From: Nitzschia sp. DOCU1
Lineage: Eukaryota; Bacillariophyta; Bacillariophyceae; Bacillariales; Bacillariaceae
Assembly: GCA_951394045.1 (NCBI GenBank)
Contig: OX595994.1
Coordinates: forward strand, 1,178,001 to 1,242,000
Direction: 5' to 3'
DNA length: 64,000 nt
A program made the position numbers and the translations under genes. This document shows positions 1-9,493 of the stretch, one piece after another. Under the pieces are notes generated by a model that searched no databases, was not told the DNA's origin, and was given only the letters and a program-made list of their open reading frames with translations. Position 1 is the first letter of the stretch; each line of letters starts with the position of its first letter.

Positions 1-1
1 T

Positions 2-202
2 GTACCGCTGAAGCAAGAATGTACGGCACCAAAAGATCATCCGCGCATGGAGCCAGTTCTTTTTGATGGGACAGTGGACGAGACCTACATTGTGCGACCT
101 CGATACGAGCCTGGGCGAGAGCTCATTTTCTATCGAGACATTGACATCCTACACTCTGCACCCGATGTCACGTATCGGACAAGTATCATGAGATTCATGT
201 AG
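2..202 (+). CDS. 3' end of a protein-coding gene, possibly a phytanoyl-CoA/2OG dioxygenase-like protein (partial)
   Basis: An open frame enters from the left edge and runs 66 codons to a TAG at 200-202. The last residues read ILHSAPDVTYRTSIMRFM. A His followed about nine residues later by an Arg in a short beta-like stretch resembles the distal His and 2-oxoglutarate-binding Arg of phytanoyl-CoA dioxygenase-type 2OG-Fe(II) enzymes. This is only a weak local resemblance. The N-terminal HxD motif that would prove the family lies outside the window. That the frame is coding is likely from its length and balanced composition; the function is a guess. Confidence 0.45.
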   Translation, partial: VPLKQECTAPKDHPRMEPVLFDGTVDETYIVRPRYEPGRELIFYRDIDILHSAPDVTYRTSIMRFM

Positions 203-587
203 AACATTGGAGAGAGAAGTGTGGGTGCTGAAGCAACATGGTGAATGCCTTCGGAAGACAAATTGATGCGTTGATCGAATGAATCGAATCATCACGGGGG
301 AAGGCGTTTAGTCACATCAGTCGACCAAAATGTTGGATCGATCGATGAGATGATTTGTGCGCGAGCCAGCCAGCCACCAAGATGCTTCCATCGGATTGAA
401 TTTTTGCCGTTTGCGCCTTGCTCGATGATGGAAGATCACCATGTTGAGAAACAAGGCAAGACAATGCTTCCATGGAATTACTTTGTTGATCCATTGCTTG
501 TATCCAAGGCCTATTTCAACTTCAACTGTCGCCTCCTCTGGAACTGCAAATCCACAGAAAGTAGTATCAGTCCTTTTGCGCAACATC
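203..587. other. Intergenic spacer between the partial gene and the first Cys-rich gene
   Basis: No convincing gene seen. The frame of the downstream gene is already open from an ATG at 441, so part of this stretch may be coding if that upstream start is used. Confidence 0.4.
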
Positions 588-1991
588 ATGTCGCAATCGA
601 ATATGGAGAACGATGTGCTGCCTGCCTCCAAAAATCCAATGTTCCACTCAACTTTCCTCGAATCATCGTGGTCGGTTGCGGAATGGATCACACAACTTGA
701 GATTGAAGTTGTGCGGATTTTGTCTGAGCACTCCGAAGGCCGACAAACGTTTTTGCACTACCTGAACAAGTGTGCCGAGTTTACCTACCTGGTTCGTGCG
801 TATTTAGTGTATGTAAGCTCCACACGTGACAAAATTCGACACCACATTTCCGCGAAGGATGACATCATTATGACCATTGCGCATCGCCGTGAGATTGAGA
901 GATGCTTCTTTTTGCATGATGCGATGACTTGGCACTTCGAGATCACCTGTTTCAACCTTGATGCGTTGAGAATCGGAATCGATCCCTGGGACCGCCGCCG
1001 TCGTCTCTTGAAGGGAATCCGAGAAGGTACTCGTAGTGAGCAATATACTTCTTTGGATGGATGCCGTCCGGCTGTTCCGGTAGCCTTTGTACGCGCAGGC
1101 GCAGGACCACTCGCTGATTCAAAGCACGTCGACGGTCAAACACGGCTACGAGTCTTCGAATCACTAGGCTTGAAGAACGAGTCGCCAGCCTTTGACACAA
1201 TGAGCGAAAGTGAGAACATCGCTGCTGTTCCCTCCAGCTCTCGACTCGGGCTTGCTGATTCTCCTAGCGCACGAATGTCCGCAGTCGCTTTAGCCAGTAA
1301 TCCACTCGCTGATATGACCAATACCGCTGACAAAACAACAGTCAGTGCAAGAGCTTCAACTCCCAAGTCAAGAGCTGCCAAGCAGGTGAAATGGTTGAAG
1401 ACAAGTCACCGCTTGAAAAAGATCCTTATCGATCAGAAGAAGGAAGAAGTGGACCGTACGTGGCTTTCGACACGCTTTCACACATGTGGCATCTGTACCC
1501 GATTCATGAGCAAAGATGACGGGACCCTGTTTTTCTGCAACAAGTGCAGCTGCTACGTCTGCGTATTATGCAACTGCTCGACGTTTCACTCGGAAAATCA
1601 GCACGAACTGTGCCTAGCTGTCGAAAACAAGGCCCAGAACACTTCGCCCAAGAAGCGCAAAAAGAAGAGAAAGCAAAACAAAAGGAAGAGCAAAGATAGT
1701 GACGGCCAGAATGTACCTTCGCTTACTATTGACGCGGAACCCTCAACGAATATCGGGCCGGCTTCACCATCTGGATCTGCGAATGATTTGGAGGATACAG
1801 ATCCCCCTGTTTTTGATCTTGTCGCCATGCTGCTCAAGACTGGAAGCATTATCGCTGTCGCGGACTTTATTGACAGTCAAGAAGAACAAGGGATCGACCT
1901 TGACTTTGGATATGATCCTGAACGGGAATTCCCCTTTGGACACATTCGTCTTCGATCGACCGCCAAGGGAACCTTAAGTGGCCACTTGTAG
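588..1991 (+). CDS. Cys-rich protein of an unrecognised family (paralogue of the next gene)
   Basis: A single-exon frame of 467 residues from the ATG at 588; an in-frame ATG at 441 would add 49 residues. I do not recognise the family. Near residue 300 is a Cys cluster: CGIC, a 13-residue spacer, then FCNKCSCYVCVLCNCSTFH, which looks like a small zinc-binding fold. It is followed by a Lys/Arg-rich stretch that could be a nuclear or nucleolar localisation signal. The C-terminal tail has the pattern DLV..L..TGSI...A.FI.S.E..GID.D. The downstream gene at 2483 has the same Cys cluster, the same basic stretch and the same tail in the same order, so the two are tandem paralogues. The N-terminal part is predicted helical and has diverged from the neighbour. 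Function unknown. Confidence 0.75.
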   Translation: MSQSNMENDVLPASKNPMFHSTFLESSWSVAEWITQLEIEVVRILSEHSEGRQTFLHYLNKCAEFTYLVRAYLVYVSSTRDKIRHHISAKDDIIMTIAHRREIERCFFLHDAMTWHFEITCFNLDALRIGIDPWDRRRRLLKGIREGTRSEQYTSLDGCRPAVPVAFVRAGAGPLADSKHVDGQTRLRVFESLGLKNESPAFDTMSESENIAAVPSSSRLGLADSPSARMSAVALASNPLADMTNTADKTTVSARASTPKSRAAKQVKWLKTSHRLKKILIDQKKEEVDRTWLSTRFHTCGICTRFMSKDDGTLFFCNKCSCYVCVLCNCSTFHSENQHELCLAVENKAQNTSPKKRKKKRKQNKRKSKDSDGQNVPSLTIDAEPSTNIGPASPSGSANDLEDTDPPVFDLVAMLLKTGSIIAVADFIDSQEEQGIDLDFGYDPEREFPFGHIRLRSTAKGTLSGHL

Positions 1992-2482
1992 TCAACTCTC
2001 TGCTAGCAGCTAGCACAAAATTCGTCGCGCCAATTCCCTCTTTTCTTTCTGTTTTCAGGCAATCGACTGTAACAAACAAGAGTAGCATTACCTCTGAGGT
2101 GATATCTAATCAATACTCTAGCACACGGTGGTCTACTGTATTCGTAATGCGTTGTTGGCGAGAAGAACGAGGACATCTCTAGTAGTAACACAAGGCGACA
2201 TAATGGTTTTCGGTCAAATGAATCAAAATCGTCCGCCTGTCGTCCCCGCTCATGCGCCGGCCAACGTTCTTCCGCAATTCTTTTTCATTCCCGCACACTC
2301 TATTACTCTTGGCGCGAAAATCAAAACCAGTGTCACACCAAACTGCTTCTCACAGTCGCCACCATTGTTGTTCCAATGACATGGAGACACTCTTTTGCTG
2401 AGAAACGCAAATAGTACTGTGGCAAGTGTTTTTTCTTGAGTGACTGTTTATCCTCTACTAAGTTGTGGCTGGCCTGTTTTGA
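1992..2482. other. Intergenic spacer between the two Cys-rich paralogues
   Basis: Pyrimidine-rich stretches but no supported gene. A short plus-strand frame at 2203-2379 has no coding support and was left out. Confidence 0.5.
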
Positions 2483-4450
2483 ATGATCATGGACCGGAAC
2501 GACCCGAAATTAGAGCGCAAATATGCGGAAATCGCCGCATCTCCCATGGCACCGCCAATCTCCTCTTACAATCAAGCGTATGTCTATGGCGCCGAGGTGG
2601 GCAAAACCTTTGACAGTTTCCTTGTGGCATCGTACAACTTCATGCGTGCGAATGATATGAAGGATCCCTTGAATGTCAAAGAGTTCGAAATGATGTATGG
2701 TGTCTGGAAGGCGCTGGCATTGGAACTGAAATCACGGGAGCAAATGATGCAAGCCCAGACCGACCAAATGTGCGAGTTGACGGCAGATCCTCGAGCGGCG
2801 TCCCGCTGGCGATCCTTACAAGCAGCCATAGTACCTCCAACGCCGAATGCCAGCACGCCGATTGCCAAACTCCACACCGAAATATGCGGTAGCAAGAAGC
2901 ACCCGATGCTTCCGATTTTCCAAGCGGTGCGAAGCAATGATGATATTCCAAGCTTTATGATGGATTTCATCAATGCTTTTTCCGAAGAAAGACATCCCAT
3001 GGCGGCCAGGATGCTGTACACCAATTTGCATGCCATGGACAAGAAGTTCTTCCACTATTCGTTTGCCGAATGCAAACTTTGCCGCCGAGCCATGACAGAG
3101 GAAGACAAGGCCACATTTGCAACCTTTTGCAAGGAGTGCAAATGCTTGGTGTGTTTCCGATATGACTGCTCGAAATTCCACATGTCACATCAAGCAGAGA
3201 TCTGGGGGTCGGCCGTCGATGCCGAAGAGGACAAGCGCTCGGGCGACAGCAAGAGCGGCAAAAAGAAGAAGAAAACAAAGAGAAAGTCCAGCAGCAAAAA
3301 CGCTTCCAAGGAAACCCGACAAGAAGATCGAGTCGGTACAACATCCAATGAAGAAGATGATAATGTCAAGACACAATCCGAAATTCGAGATGAAAAAGGT
3401 ATTCCGTCGACGGTTGACGCGAAACCTTTATTAGAGAGCAAATATGCTGCAATCGCCACAACCCCCATGACAAAAACACTCTCTTCATTCGAGAAGTGGG
3501 AATATGGACCCAAGGAGCAAGCGTTTGTGTATGGCACCGAGATGGCGAAAACCTTTGACAGTTTCCTCGTGGCATCGTACAACTTCATGCAAACGCATGA
3601 TATGAATGATCCTTTGAACGTCAAGGAGTTTGGAATGATGTATAGTGTATGGGATGCGTTGGGAACGGAAATGAGACATCGGGCAGGGTTGATGCGAGCC
3701 ACGAAGCAATGCGAGACATACGTCCCGACAAAACATAACGTTTTACCTCCCGAGCCGACTACCAGCAGGCCGATTGCCGATCTCCGAACTGAAATATCTG
3801 GTACCATGAAGCACCCCATCCTTCCGACTTTTGAAACTATAAATGAGGATAACATTCCAAGTGTTTTGAAGGGGCGTCTCAAAGATGATTCCAAGGGGGA
3901 AAATCGCTCAGCGAAAGTTGCCTCTCTGCATGCCATGGACAAGAGGTTCTTCCACGAGTTGTTTGTCGAATGCAAACTTTGCCGCCGAGCCATGACTAAG
4001 GCTGACAAGGCCAGCTGTGCGACATTTTGTAAGGAGTGTAACTGCTTGGTCTGTTTCCGATGCGATTGCTCCACATTCCACATGTCCCATGAAGCAGAAA
4101 TCTGGGGGTCGGCCGTCAACAAGGGCTCGGACAACAGCAAGAGCCCAAAAAAGAAGAAGAAAACAAAGAGAAAGCCCATCAGCAAAGACGCTTTCAAGGA
4201 GACCCGACAGGATGATCGAGTCGGTACATCCAATGAAGATGATGATAATGCCAAAACGCTAGCCGAAATTCGAGACGAAAAAGGGGTTCCGTCGACGGTT
4301 GATCTTGTCAACTATCTCAAAGAAACTGGCAGCATTCTTGAACTTGCTGCTTTGATCGAAAGCTGCGAATCGATGGGCATCGACTTCGACAAAGGATGCC
4401 TGCCTTGTATCGATTTTCCTGAATGCCCCTGCAACAACAGCGATGAGTAG
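2483..4450 (+). CDS. Cys-rich protein with two in-frame duplicated modules, unrecognised family
   Basis: 655 residues, single exon, ATG at 2483. Two homologous modules lie head to tail. Residues 1-312 and about 313-607 each contain a helical region with the shared block KTFDSFLVASYNFM and DPLNVKEF, then a Cys cluster (CKLCRRAMT, about 15 residues, FCKEC.CLVCFR.DCS.FHMSH), then a Lys-rich stretch (KKKKKTKRK) and an acidic linker ending PSTVD. After the second PSTVD comes a single tail, DLVNYLKETGS, matching the tail of the gene at 588. The first module therefore lost its tail when the second module was joined at PSTVD. The six Cys and the His are kept in both modules, which suggests selection for metal binding. 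No enzyme motif is visible. A decayed copy of the tail lies just downstream (4482-4604). Confidence 0.8.
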   Translation: MIMDRNDPKLERKYAEIAASPMAPPISSYNQAYVYGAEVGKTFDSFLVASYNFMRANDMKDPLNVKEFEMMYGVWKALALELKSREQMMQAQTDQMCELTADPRAASRWRSLQAAIVPPTPNASTPIAKLHTEICGSKKHPMLPIFQAVRSNDDIPSFMMDFINAFSEERHPMAARMLYTNLHAMDKKFFHYSFAECKLCRRAMTEEDKATFATFCKECKCLVCFRYDCSKFHMSHQAEIWGSAVDAEEDKRSGDSKSGKKKKKTKRKSSSKNASKETRQEDRVGTTSNEEDDNVKTQSEIRDEKGIPSTVDAKPLLESKYAAIATTPMTKTLSSFEKWEYGPKEQAFVYGTEMAKTFDSFLVASYNFMQTHDMNDPLNVKEFGMMYSVWDALGTEMRHRAGLMRATKQCETYVPTKHNVLPPEPTTSRPIADLRTEISGTMKHPILPTFETINEDNIPSVLKGRLKDDSKGENRSAKVASLHAMDKRFFHELFVECKLCRRAMTKADKASCATFCKECNCLVCFRCDCSTFHMSHEAEIWGSAVNKGSDNSKSPKKKKKTKRKPISKDAFKETRQDDRVGTSNEDDDNAKTLAEIRDEKGVPSTVDLVNYLKETGSILELAALIESCESMGIDFDKGCLPCIDFPECPCNNSDE

Positions 4451-4481
4451 GTTGCGAATGGAATGGGAGATTTCTCGACCA

Positions 4482-4604
4482 TGCCGCTTTGATTGAACGT
4501 TGCGAATCGATGGCATCGCCTTGGAAGAAGGATTCCTGTCTTGTATCGATTTTTCAGCAGGCCACCACAATAACAGTGACACGGGAAATGGAATGGGGGA
4601 TTTC
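4482..4604 (+). pseudogene. Decayed duplicate of the C-terminal tail of the upstream Cys-rich gene
   Basis: This stretch repeats, with substitutions and small deletions, the segment at about 4345-4474, which holds the last codons and start of the 3' UTR of the upstream gene. Matching blocks include gctttgat, gttgcgaatcgatgg, cttgtatcgattttt and gaaatggaatggg. It lies after the stop codon and is not read in frame. The convergent P450 gene has its stop codon inside the end of this repeat. Confidence 0.75.
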
Positions 4605-6117
4605 ATTTGAGTAATGTAAAAAACTGCAATTGGTGTCCGACCTTTTGTAATTGCATCCTAGCTCCTTCTGGTTTCATGGTCATGAAATATTCAAGACGAC
4701 CAGGATCAACTTGTTCAAAGTCAAAATCTTTGACTAGTCGCCCAATCACATGATATAGCTCGGCGTTCGCAAGTGACTGGCCGAGACAATTTCGTTTGCC
4801 TTCGCCAAAGGGTCGAAATGTGTCGACTTGTTTCTTTGTGGCATGCTCCCATCGGCTGGGTAGGAAACTTTCTGGATCTTCGTACACTTCCGGATTATGA
4901 AACAGGATGATGGGTGACATGAACATCAAGTAGCCCTTGGGAATGATCATTTCAGAGTCGTCAACGGGAATGTCTCGGCCAACAATGCGGGCAGCCCCCA
5001 TTGCGGCTGTTGGATGCAGACGCATCGATTCTCGAATGACATTTCGAAGTAAGGGGAGCCGACTCCAATCGTCTTCGGAAGAACTGTGTAAGGCTGCTCG
5101 CAGTCGTGTCGTCTCGTTTGGGTTGCGGGCGAGTTCCAGCAAGGTGAAGGCAAGAGTGTAGGCTGTCGTCTCTGTGCCGCCCAACAGTAGAGTCAAAATG
5201 TCAGCCGCCCGATCTTTATCGTTGATGTAATTTTCATTTTCAAGAACAAGTCGAATGACCGTGTCCATTCTAGTGTCGTTTCCATTCTCCGTTTGGACGT
5301 GCTTTGATCGATACGAATCAATAACTTTTAGTGCAAACGACTGGAGTCGAACGCTGGCCTGTTTGGCGCGTCCTACTTGAGGGAAAATCCATTGAGCACC
5401 CGGCATTTTGCGTAGAGGATTCGTGTTGGACGTTTGAAAGAACTCCTTGTTTGCGATTTCAAACTCGCGTAACACCATGAGACTTTCTTCCAATCCAATA
5501 TCAAATTCGAGCGCCCCTTTACAAATCGTTGATAACGTCAAGAGTAACATTTCCTGGCAAATTACAATCTCGCTTTGCGCTTCAACGGCTGGTTCTAGCC
5601 TTTCTTGAATCATTTTCTCTGTGATTTCTTTACACACTTGATTCATGCGGGCGACATTTTTCGCCGAGAAGGCAGGAGCCATGGCTTTACGGGAATGTTT
5701 CCACCGCAAGCTTTCCGTCGACGCTGAAAATATATTGACACCACCAACAACCGGATTGAAAGGCTCATAAACCTGCGGCGGTTTCGAACTGTTGGGGTCG
5801 GTCAAAATCTCGTGGGCCAGGTCCCCGTCGCCGACAAATCCAATGGTAATGGGAAAATTGATTCGAAAGGGCTTGAAACTGAAGGTTTGCGCATGGCGCA
5901 GAACAAACCAAGGTGCTTCAGAAGAGCCAATTGCATAGAGCGTCTCCAGCATGCCTCCATCTGCTACTGGTGGCACTTTGGCACGCCGTTTCCGTCGCTG
6001 AATGATTGAGAGTGTGGTCCCTATCAAAGCGGCAGTTAAGATACTCGAAACAATTACTTGCGGCACGTCGCCGCACATTTCAGAAACGTTCCAACCAGTC
6101 ATCGTTTTTGACTTCAT
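4603..6117 (-). CDS. Cytochrome P450 monooxygenase
   Basis: 504 residues, single exon, ATG at 6117-6115. A hydrophobic N-terminal anchor (VSSILTAALIGTTLSI) followed by basic residues is typical of ER-membrane P450s. The I-helix motif LLLGGTETT lies near residue 309, the ExxR motif is ESMRLHP, and the heme-binding loop is FGEGKRNCLG with the ligand Cys near residue 444. All key motifs and the full family length are present, so it should be an active heme-thiolate oxidase that needs a P450 reductase. The substrate cannot be read from the sequence; the A...E pattern after the heme loop is like the CYP3/CYP4 clans. It converges on the Cys-rich gene with about 150 bp between stop codons. Confidence 0.95.
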   Translation of the reverse strand: MKSKTMTGWNVSEMCGDVPQVIVSSILTAALIGTTLSIIQRRKRRAKVPPVADGGMLETLYAIGSSEAPWFVLRHAQTFSFKPFRINFPITIGFVGDGDLAHEILTDPNSSKPPQVYEPFNPVVGGVNIFSASTESLRWKHSRKAMAPAFSAKNVARMNQVCKEITEKMIQERLEPAVEAQSEIVICQEMLLLTLSTICKGALEFDIGLEESLMVLREFEIANKEFFQTSNTNPLRKMPGAQWIFPQVGRAKQASVRLQSFALKVIDSYRSKHVQTENGNDTRMDTVIRLVLENENYINDKDRAADILTLLLGGTETTAYTLAFTLLELARNPNETTRLRAALHSSSEDDWSRLPLLRNVIRESMRLHPTAAMGAARIVGRDIPVDDSEMIIPKGYLMFMSPIILFHNPEVYEDPESFLPSRWEHATKKQVDTFRPFGEGKRNCLGQSLANAELYHVIGRLVKDFDFEQVDPGRLEYFMTMKPEGARMQLQKVGHQLQFFTLLK

Positions 6118-6650
6118 GGAAAGTTTTCGCTAATCAACCACATTACTGACTGCTTCGAGCACTATTCATTGTCAGTTTTGTCATCATCTCTCAGGGAGCT
6201 CCTCGTTGTTACGTGGGCGAAAGAGCCGTCATTTATCTGCATCTGGATAGTCAAGTCCTTCACTTTTTTCTAATAGGAGTCAAGATCGCTCAGCTTGTGC
6301 GGCTTGTGTCAGGTGCTCGTGATTCTGAGACGACTGACTGTGGTGTTGCGATATCTTACATAATTCGCCGATATTATGTAACTGTGTCTCACACGACATT
6401 TTTCCCTCGTACGCCATTCTTCAGGGTAGCCTGCTTGCTTGCTTCTTTGGCGAAATCCTTCGAATTCTTCTCTTCGAGCCAAGCCGCGAGCGTGGCAACC
6501 CGCAAGAAGATTCTTTGGCCAGTGCTGAGATTCATTCACCTTCGTCTGGTCACAACTTCTCTTTCGATCACTCTCTAACTTCGTATTCTCTATGTTATCG
6601 ACACTTATACTGAAAAAAGATCTCCCCAGCCTCGCGAATAATAATATCAG
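6118..6650. other. Divergent intergenic region between P450 and SMR transporter genes
   Basis: Non-coding by inspection. It probably holds the promoters of both divergent genes. The plus-strand frame at 6213-6578 is Phe/Ser-rich low complexity and is not supported. Confidence 0.5.
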
Positions 6651-7133
6651 ATGTCACATAGAATGCCGCATTTCAGTGCCTACGTTCACCCATGGGTCTG
6701 CATGATCCTTGCCATTGGCTTTGAGTTGGTGGGGACAATATGCGCCAAGGCGAGTGGGGGCCTTACAGTTGGCCGGCCGACTTGGACAATGCTGGTGTCC
6801 TATATGCTATCGGTAATCTTTGTAGCATTCGCCCTTGATGACTCGATGGAAAATGGTGAACATAGGGGAATCGATCTAGGAATCGCTTATGCTACATGGA
6901 GTGGCTTGGGGACCATTGTTGCAGCTGTAGCTGGAGTCTATTTGTACGGTGAAACCTTGATCAACGCGCAATATTTTGGGATCTTCCTGACAATATTGGG
7001 ACTCATAATTATCAATGTTGCTTCCAGATGCGCTGGAAATGAAGACAAGTCCGCAGCAGAAATCATGTTGCTAACCAAGGCCGAGTCGGATACTTCTCTG
7101 GGTTCCTCGTCATATGGGAGTATCGATGTGTAG
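6651..7133 (+). CDS. Small multidrug resistance (SMR/EmrE-type) membrane transporter
   Basis: 160 residues with four hydrophobic segments. The essential membrane Glu of SMR proteins is seen in FELVGTICAK (Glu25), and the signature loop GIAYATWSGLG (residues 77-87) matches the GIAYAxWSG motif that lines the EmrE pore and binds aromatic drugs. TM4 ends GLIIINVASR, also typical. In bacteria the family works as a proton-coupled antiporter of lipophilic cations, guanidinium or polyamines. It differs from bacterial members by an inserted hydrophilic loop (DDSMENGEHRG) between TM2 and TM3 and by a Ser-rich tail of about 35 residues. SMR proteins are mainly prokaryotic, so an origin by transfer is likely. 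The ATG at 6651 is the first in frame. Confidence 0.9.
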   Translation: MSHRMPHFSAYVHPWVCMILAIGFELVGTICAKASGGLTVGRPTWTMLVSYMLSVIFVAFALDDSMENGEHRGIDLGIAYATWSGLGTIVAAVAGVYLYGETLINAQYFGIFLTILGLIIINVASRCAGNEDKSAAEIMLLTKAESDTSLGSSSYGSIDV

Positions 7134-7309
7134 AATGATCGACGGACCGTTGTTTTAATTCCCGGCCAGTACTTGAGATGCCTCATTCTCCAACCTTGAC
7201 AGAAATGCACGAGAAGGTAATTGAGCTCCACAAGGCTCGCCGCGTAGATCTCAATAGTGACAGAATAAAAACCAAGGAAGAATAAAACAAGTCATTATTT
7301 AGGATTGCC

Positions 7310-8926
7310 CTACTCTGATTGTAGCTGGGAATCACTATCATGTGTAGGTGGCGGTGGAGGTGCCGCAGCCGGTGGTGGTGCGCCCATGGGCAGGCTTTCG
7401 TCCACAAAAGGAACTAAATCAGGAGTCAATGCATCAGACGGAAGTTCTGGTGGTCCATCTGCTGGCGGTGGCGGTTCCACGGGGTAGGAAATGGATGAGT
7501 CCGGATAGCCGGAACCACCATTTGAGTCACCAAACGATGCTCTAGCCCCAGATGTAGAATACGAAATTGTCAACTCTGCCGTAACCGCCTTCTTGGCCCC
7601 AGTTGGTAGAGCCGAGCGGCCATCGTCGACCTTCGCTAGCACGTGAAGAGCGCCTTCCCACAACTTGCTTTGGCTTGACAGAAACTTGACTTGTTCCATG
7701 TGGTAGCTCTCCAGAACTTGCCGCATACGCTCGTGCCACTCAACCCGAAAGCGGTCAATATCCCTGGATAGACGGTCCGTTATGAGCTCCTTGAACTTTT
7801 TGCTTTCTTCTAATTCAACGTCGCTCAGCTGAAGAGCGCGCTCGAGTGCAAAGTATTGGTCACTCGCCGCGGCCAGATCTGCTATTTCTCGCATCCTGTC
7901 CATTTGTTGCTGCAACTTTCGGCCTTCCTGGACTTTCTTGGTGTAATCATACACAACCTTTTTCCTCTTAGCAATCGCATCCTTCAAAGCAACCACATCC
8001 AAGGCAAGCTCATCCAAAGGCCCTACCAGCTGAGAACTCCCAAACCCATATTGCTTCTCTAATGCCTTGCAAAGATTCGCCCAGCAGTCTCCGATTGTCT
8101 GGTACATGTTACTGGAGCTCGTATTCGATAGTTCATGCTCTCCCCAAAGTTGATTGAAGGCGGCGGCCGTAGTCTTGAACTTTTCCGAAGCTTGCTTTTG
8201 TGCCTCTCCCAGTGCCCGAGAATCTTCGGCCAAGATGCGAATACAAGTCTCCAGATGATCAGCGTATGTCTGCATTTCATCAAACTTTTTCGACTCGACG
8301 GGTGTTTCTTCGAGAATCAAATTCTTCTTTCGTAGAGCCCATTCATCGCGCTTTGCTGACATCCACTGTCCAAACATACCCTTTTTCTTCGCCGGAGCAA
8401 TTTTCCCTGTTGCTGATATCACCACGGTCTGAGATTCCTCCTCCCCCGTGTCATTAACCGAAGTAAGGTTGGCCTCCACTTCGGCGGCAGCGGCCTTTCT
8501 GGCAGCTTCCTTCGCCGCCGACCAATCCGTGGGACTCGCCGTAAAGAAGGGTAACAACGAAGGGGCGTCTACCAGCTCTGCGTGACTGACGACACGCTGC
8601 AAGAACCGATGCATCGCCGCCTGTCGTTCGAGGACAAACTCGTCGTCAAATTTTATTTTGGCGGTGGCCGGCTTCAACTGGGGCAAAACTGGCACAATGA
8701 TTCCGGCCCGTTCTTGGACTAGCCGCTCCTGAACACACTCGAAGTCTTCCCACGTCCGGCGCGCTAACGATTCTGAACCATTAGCAAACTTGGTTGTGAC
8801 CAAATAATCAGTGATTCGCGATCTCCCCGATCCCTGATGCTCTGGATTTGAGACGCTCGATGATATCGCGTGCTGGTCGCCACCACCGGCCAAGGTTGTT
8901 GAAGGAATATCATCCAAGAACGACAT
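7310..8926 (-). CDS. Sorting nexin (PX-BAR), copy 1
   Basis: 538 residues, single exon, ATG at 8926-8924. An N-terminal PX domain (about residues 35-140; RRTWEDFE, IIVPVLP, FLQRVVSHAEL) precedes a long helical BAR-type domain (about 190-440) and a Pro/Ser-rich tail ending PPPPPTHDSDSQLQSE. SNX1/SNX2/Vps5-type proteins bind phosphoinositides and form endosomal tubules for retromer traffic. The PPK-type motif of PX domains is altered here (VLPQLKP), and a usual aromatic in DFEW is Cys, so lipid binding may differ from copy 2. From about residue 130 to the Pro-rich tail the protein is almost identical to copy 2 at 9494-11470. The tail is shorter by about 120 residues. Confidence 0.9.
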   Translation of the reverse strand: MSFLDDIPSTTLAGGGDQHAISSSVSNPEHQGSGRSRITDYLVTTKFANGSESLARRTWEDFECVQERLVQERAGIIVPVLPQLKPATAKIKFDDEFVLERQAAMHRFLQRVVSHAELVDAPSLLPFFTASPTDWSAAKEAARKAAAAEVEANLTSVNDTGEEESQTVVISATGKIAPAKKKGMFGQWMSAKRDEWALRKKNLILEETPVESKKFDEMQTYADHLETCIRILAEDSRALGEAQKQASEKFKTTAAAFNQLWGEHELSNTSSSNMYQTIGDCWANLCKALEKQYGFGSSQLVGPLDELALDVVALKDAIAKRKKVVYDYTKKVQEGRKLQQQMDRMREIADLAAASDQYFALERALQLSDVELEESKKFKELITDRLSRDIDRFRVEWHERMRQVLESYHMEQVKFLSSQSKLWEGALHVLAKVDDGRSALPTGAKKAVTAELTISYSTSGARASFGDSNGGSGYPDSSISYPVEPPPPADGPPELPSDALTPDLVPFVDESLPMGAPPPAAAPPPPPTHDSDSQLQSE

Positions 8927-9254
8927 CTTTGTTGTTGATGATGATAATGCTCAATGATGCATCAATACAGCAGCCGTTCGGTTCTCAGGGAGGGTCGACA
9001 AACAAGAAGGGATGTGTGAAGAAGATGATGGGGTCATCGTCGCTCCGATTTAGCCTTCTTAGTTTCGCACCAAAAACTGAAGCCAATGACCGCGGTTTCC
9101 GCGGCGGATCAAGGCCAGACATAGTTGACCCCTTTGACCGAACTATCAAATAGGCAACATCGGCGGATATTTGAATTGACAAAACCTTATACTAGGATTT
9201 ACGTTACCTGACCAATTGTACCATCTTTTTCTAGTTCATGCACATGCCTGTCTT
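8927..9254. other. Upstream region of sorting nexin copy 1
   Basis: Non-coding. It shares short blocks with the region upstream of copy 2 (11471-11840), for example aatgaccgcg and aaggccagaca followed by tgacccct, in the same order. The duplication therefore included the promoter. Confidence 0.55.
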
Positions 9255-9493
9255 CTACTCTCCATCAGTACTAGTCACTGGATGCGTACCAGCGAAGATC
9301 CCACCGAGTGTATTGAGCCCTCCAATCCTCCGTTGGTGCTTGACTTTTTCGTTCTTGAAATCATGGCATGCAGTGGCCACCAATAATGTCGTCGAAGTGC
9401 GTCGGCGTTTCTGATATCTCATGTACTGAAATTGACGATGCAAAAAAACTCGGAGAAGCACGGACGCTGGATGACGCAAAGTCGCTGATCGTT
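9255..9493 (-). pseudogene. Relic of a duplicated protein-kinase gene 3' end
   Basis: On the minus strand this stretch still carries decayed pieces of the kinase gene found at 11948-13765. The block ccaataatgtcgtc at 9380-9396 matches the kinase gene near 12580 (protein context QKYQRSLTTLLATL against QKRRRTSTTLLVAT), and the block around 9298-9320 matches 12003-12022 (SIHSVGS region). Pieces between them are missing. It sits between the two sorting nexin copies exactly where a second kinase gene would lie if a [kinase - sorting nexin] unit had been tandemly duplicated. No kinase domain remains. Confidence 0.65.

Noticed and set aside
3190..4311. Open minus-strand frame of 373 codons opposite the Cys-rich gene
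   Set aside because: Antisense shadow. Its sequence is the mirror of the two modules and has no own motif.
6213..6578. 121-codon plus-strand frame before the SMR gene
   Set aside because: Ser/Phe/Leu-rich with no motif. It lies in a divergent promoter region.
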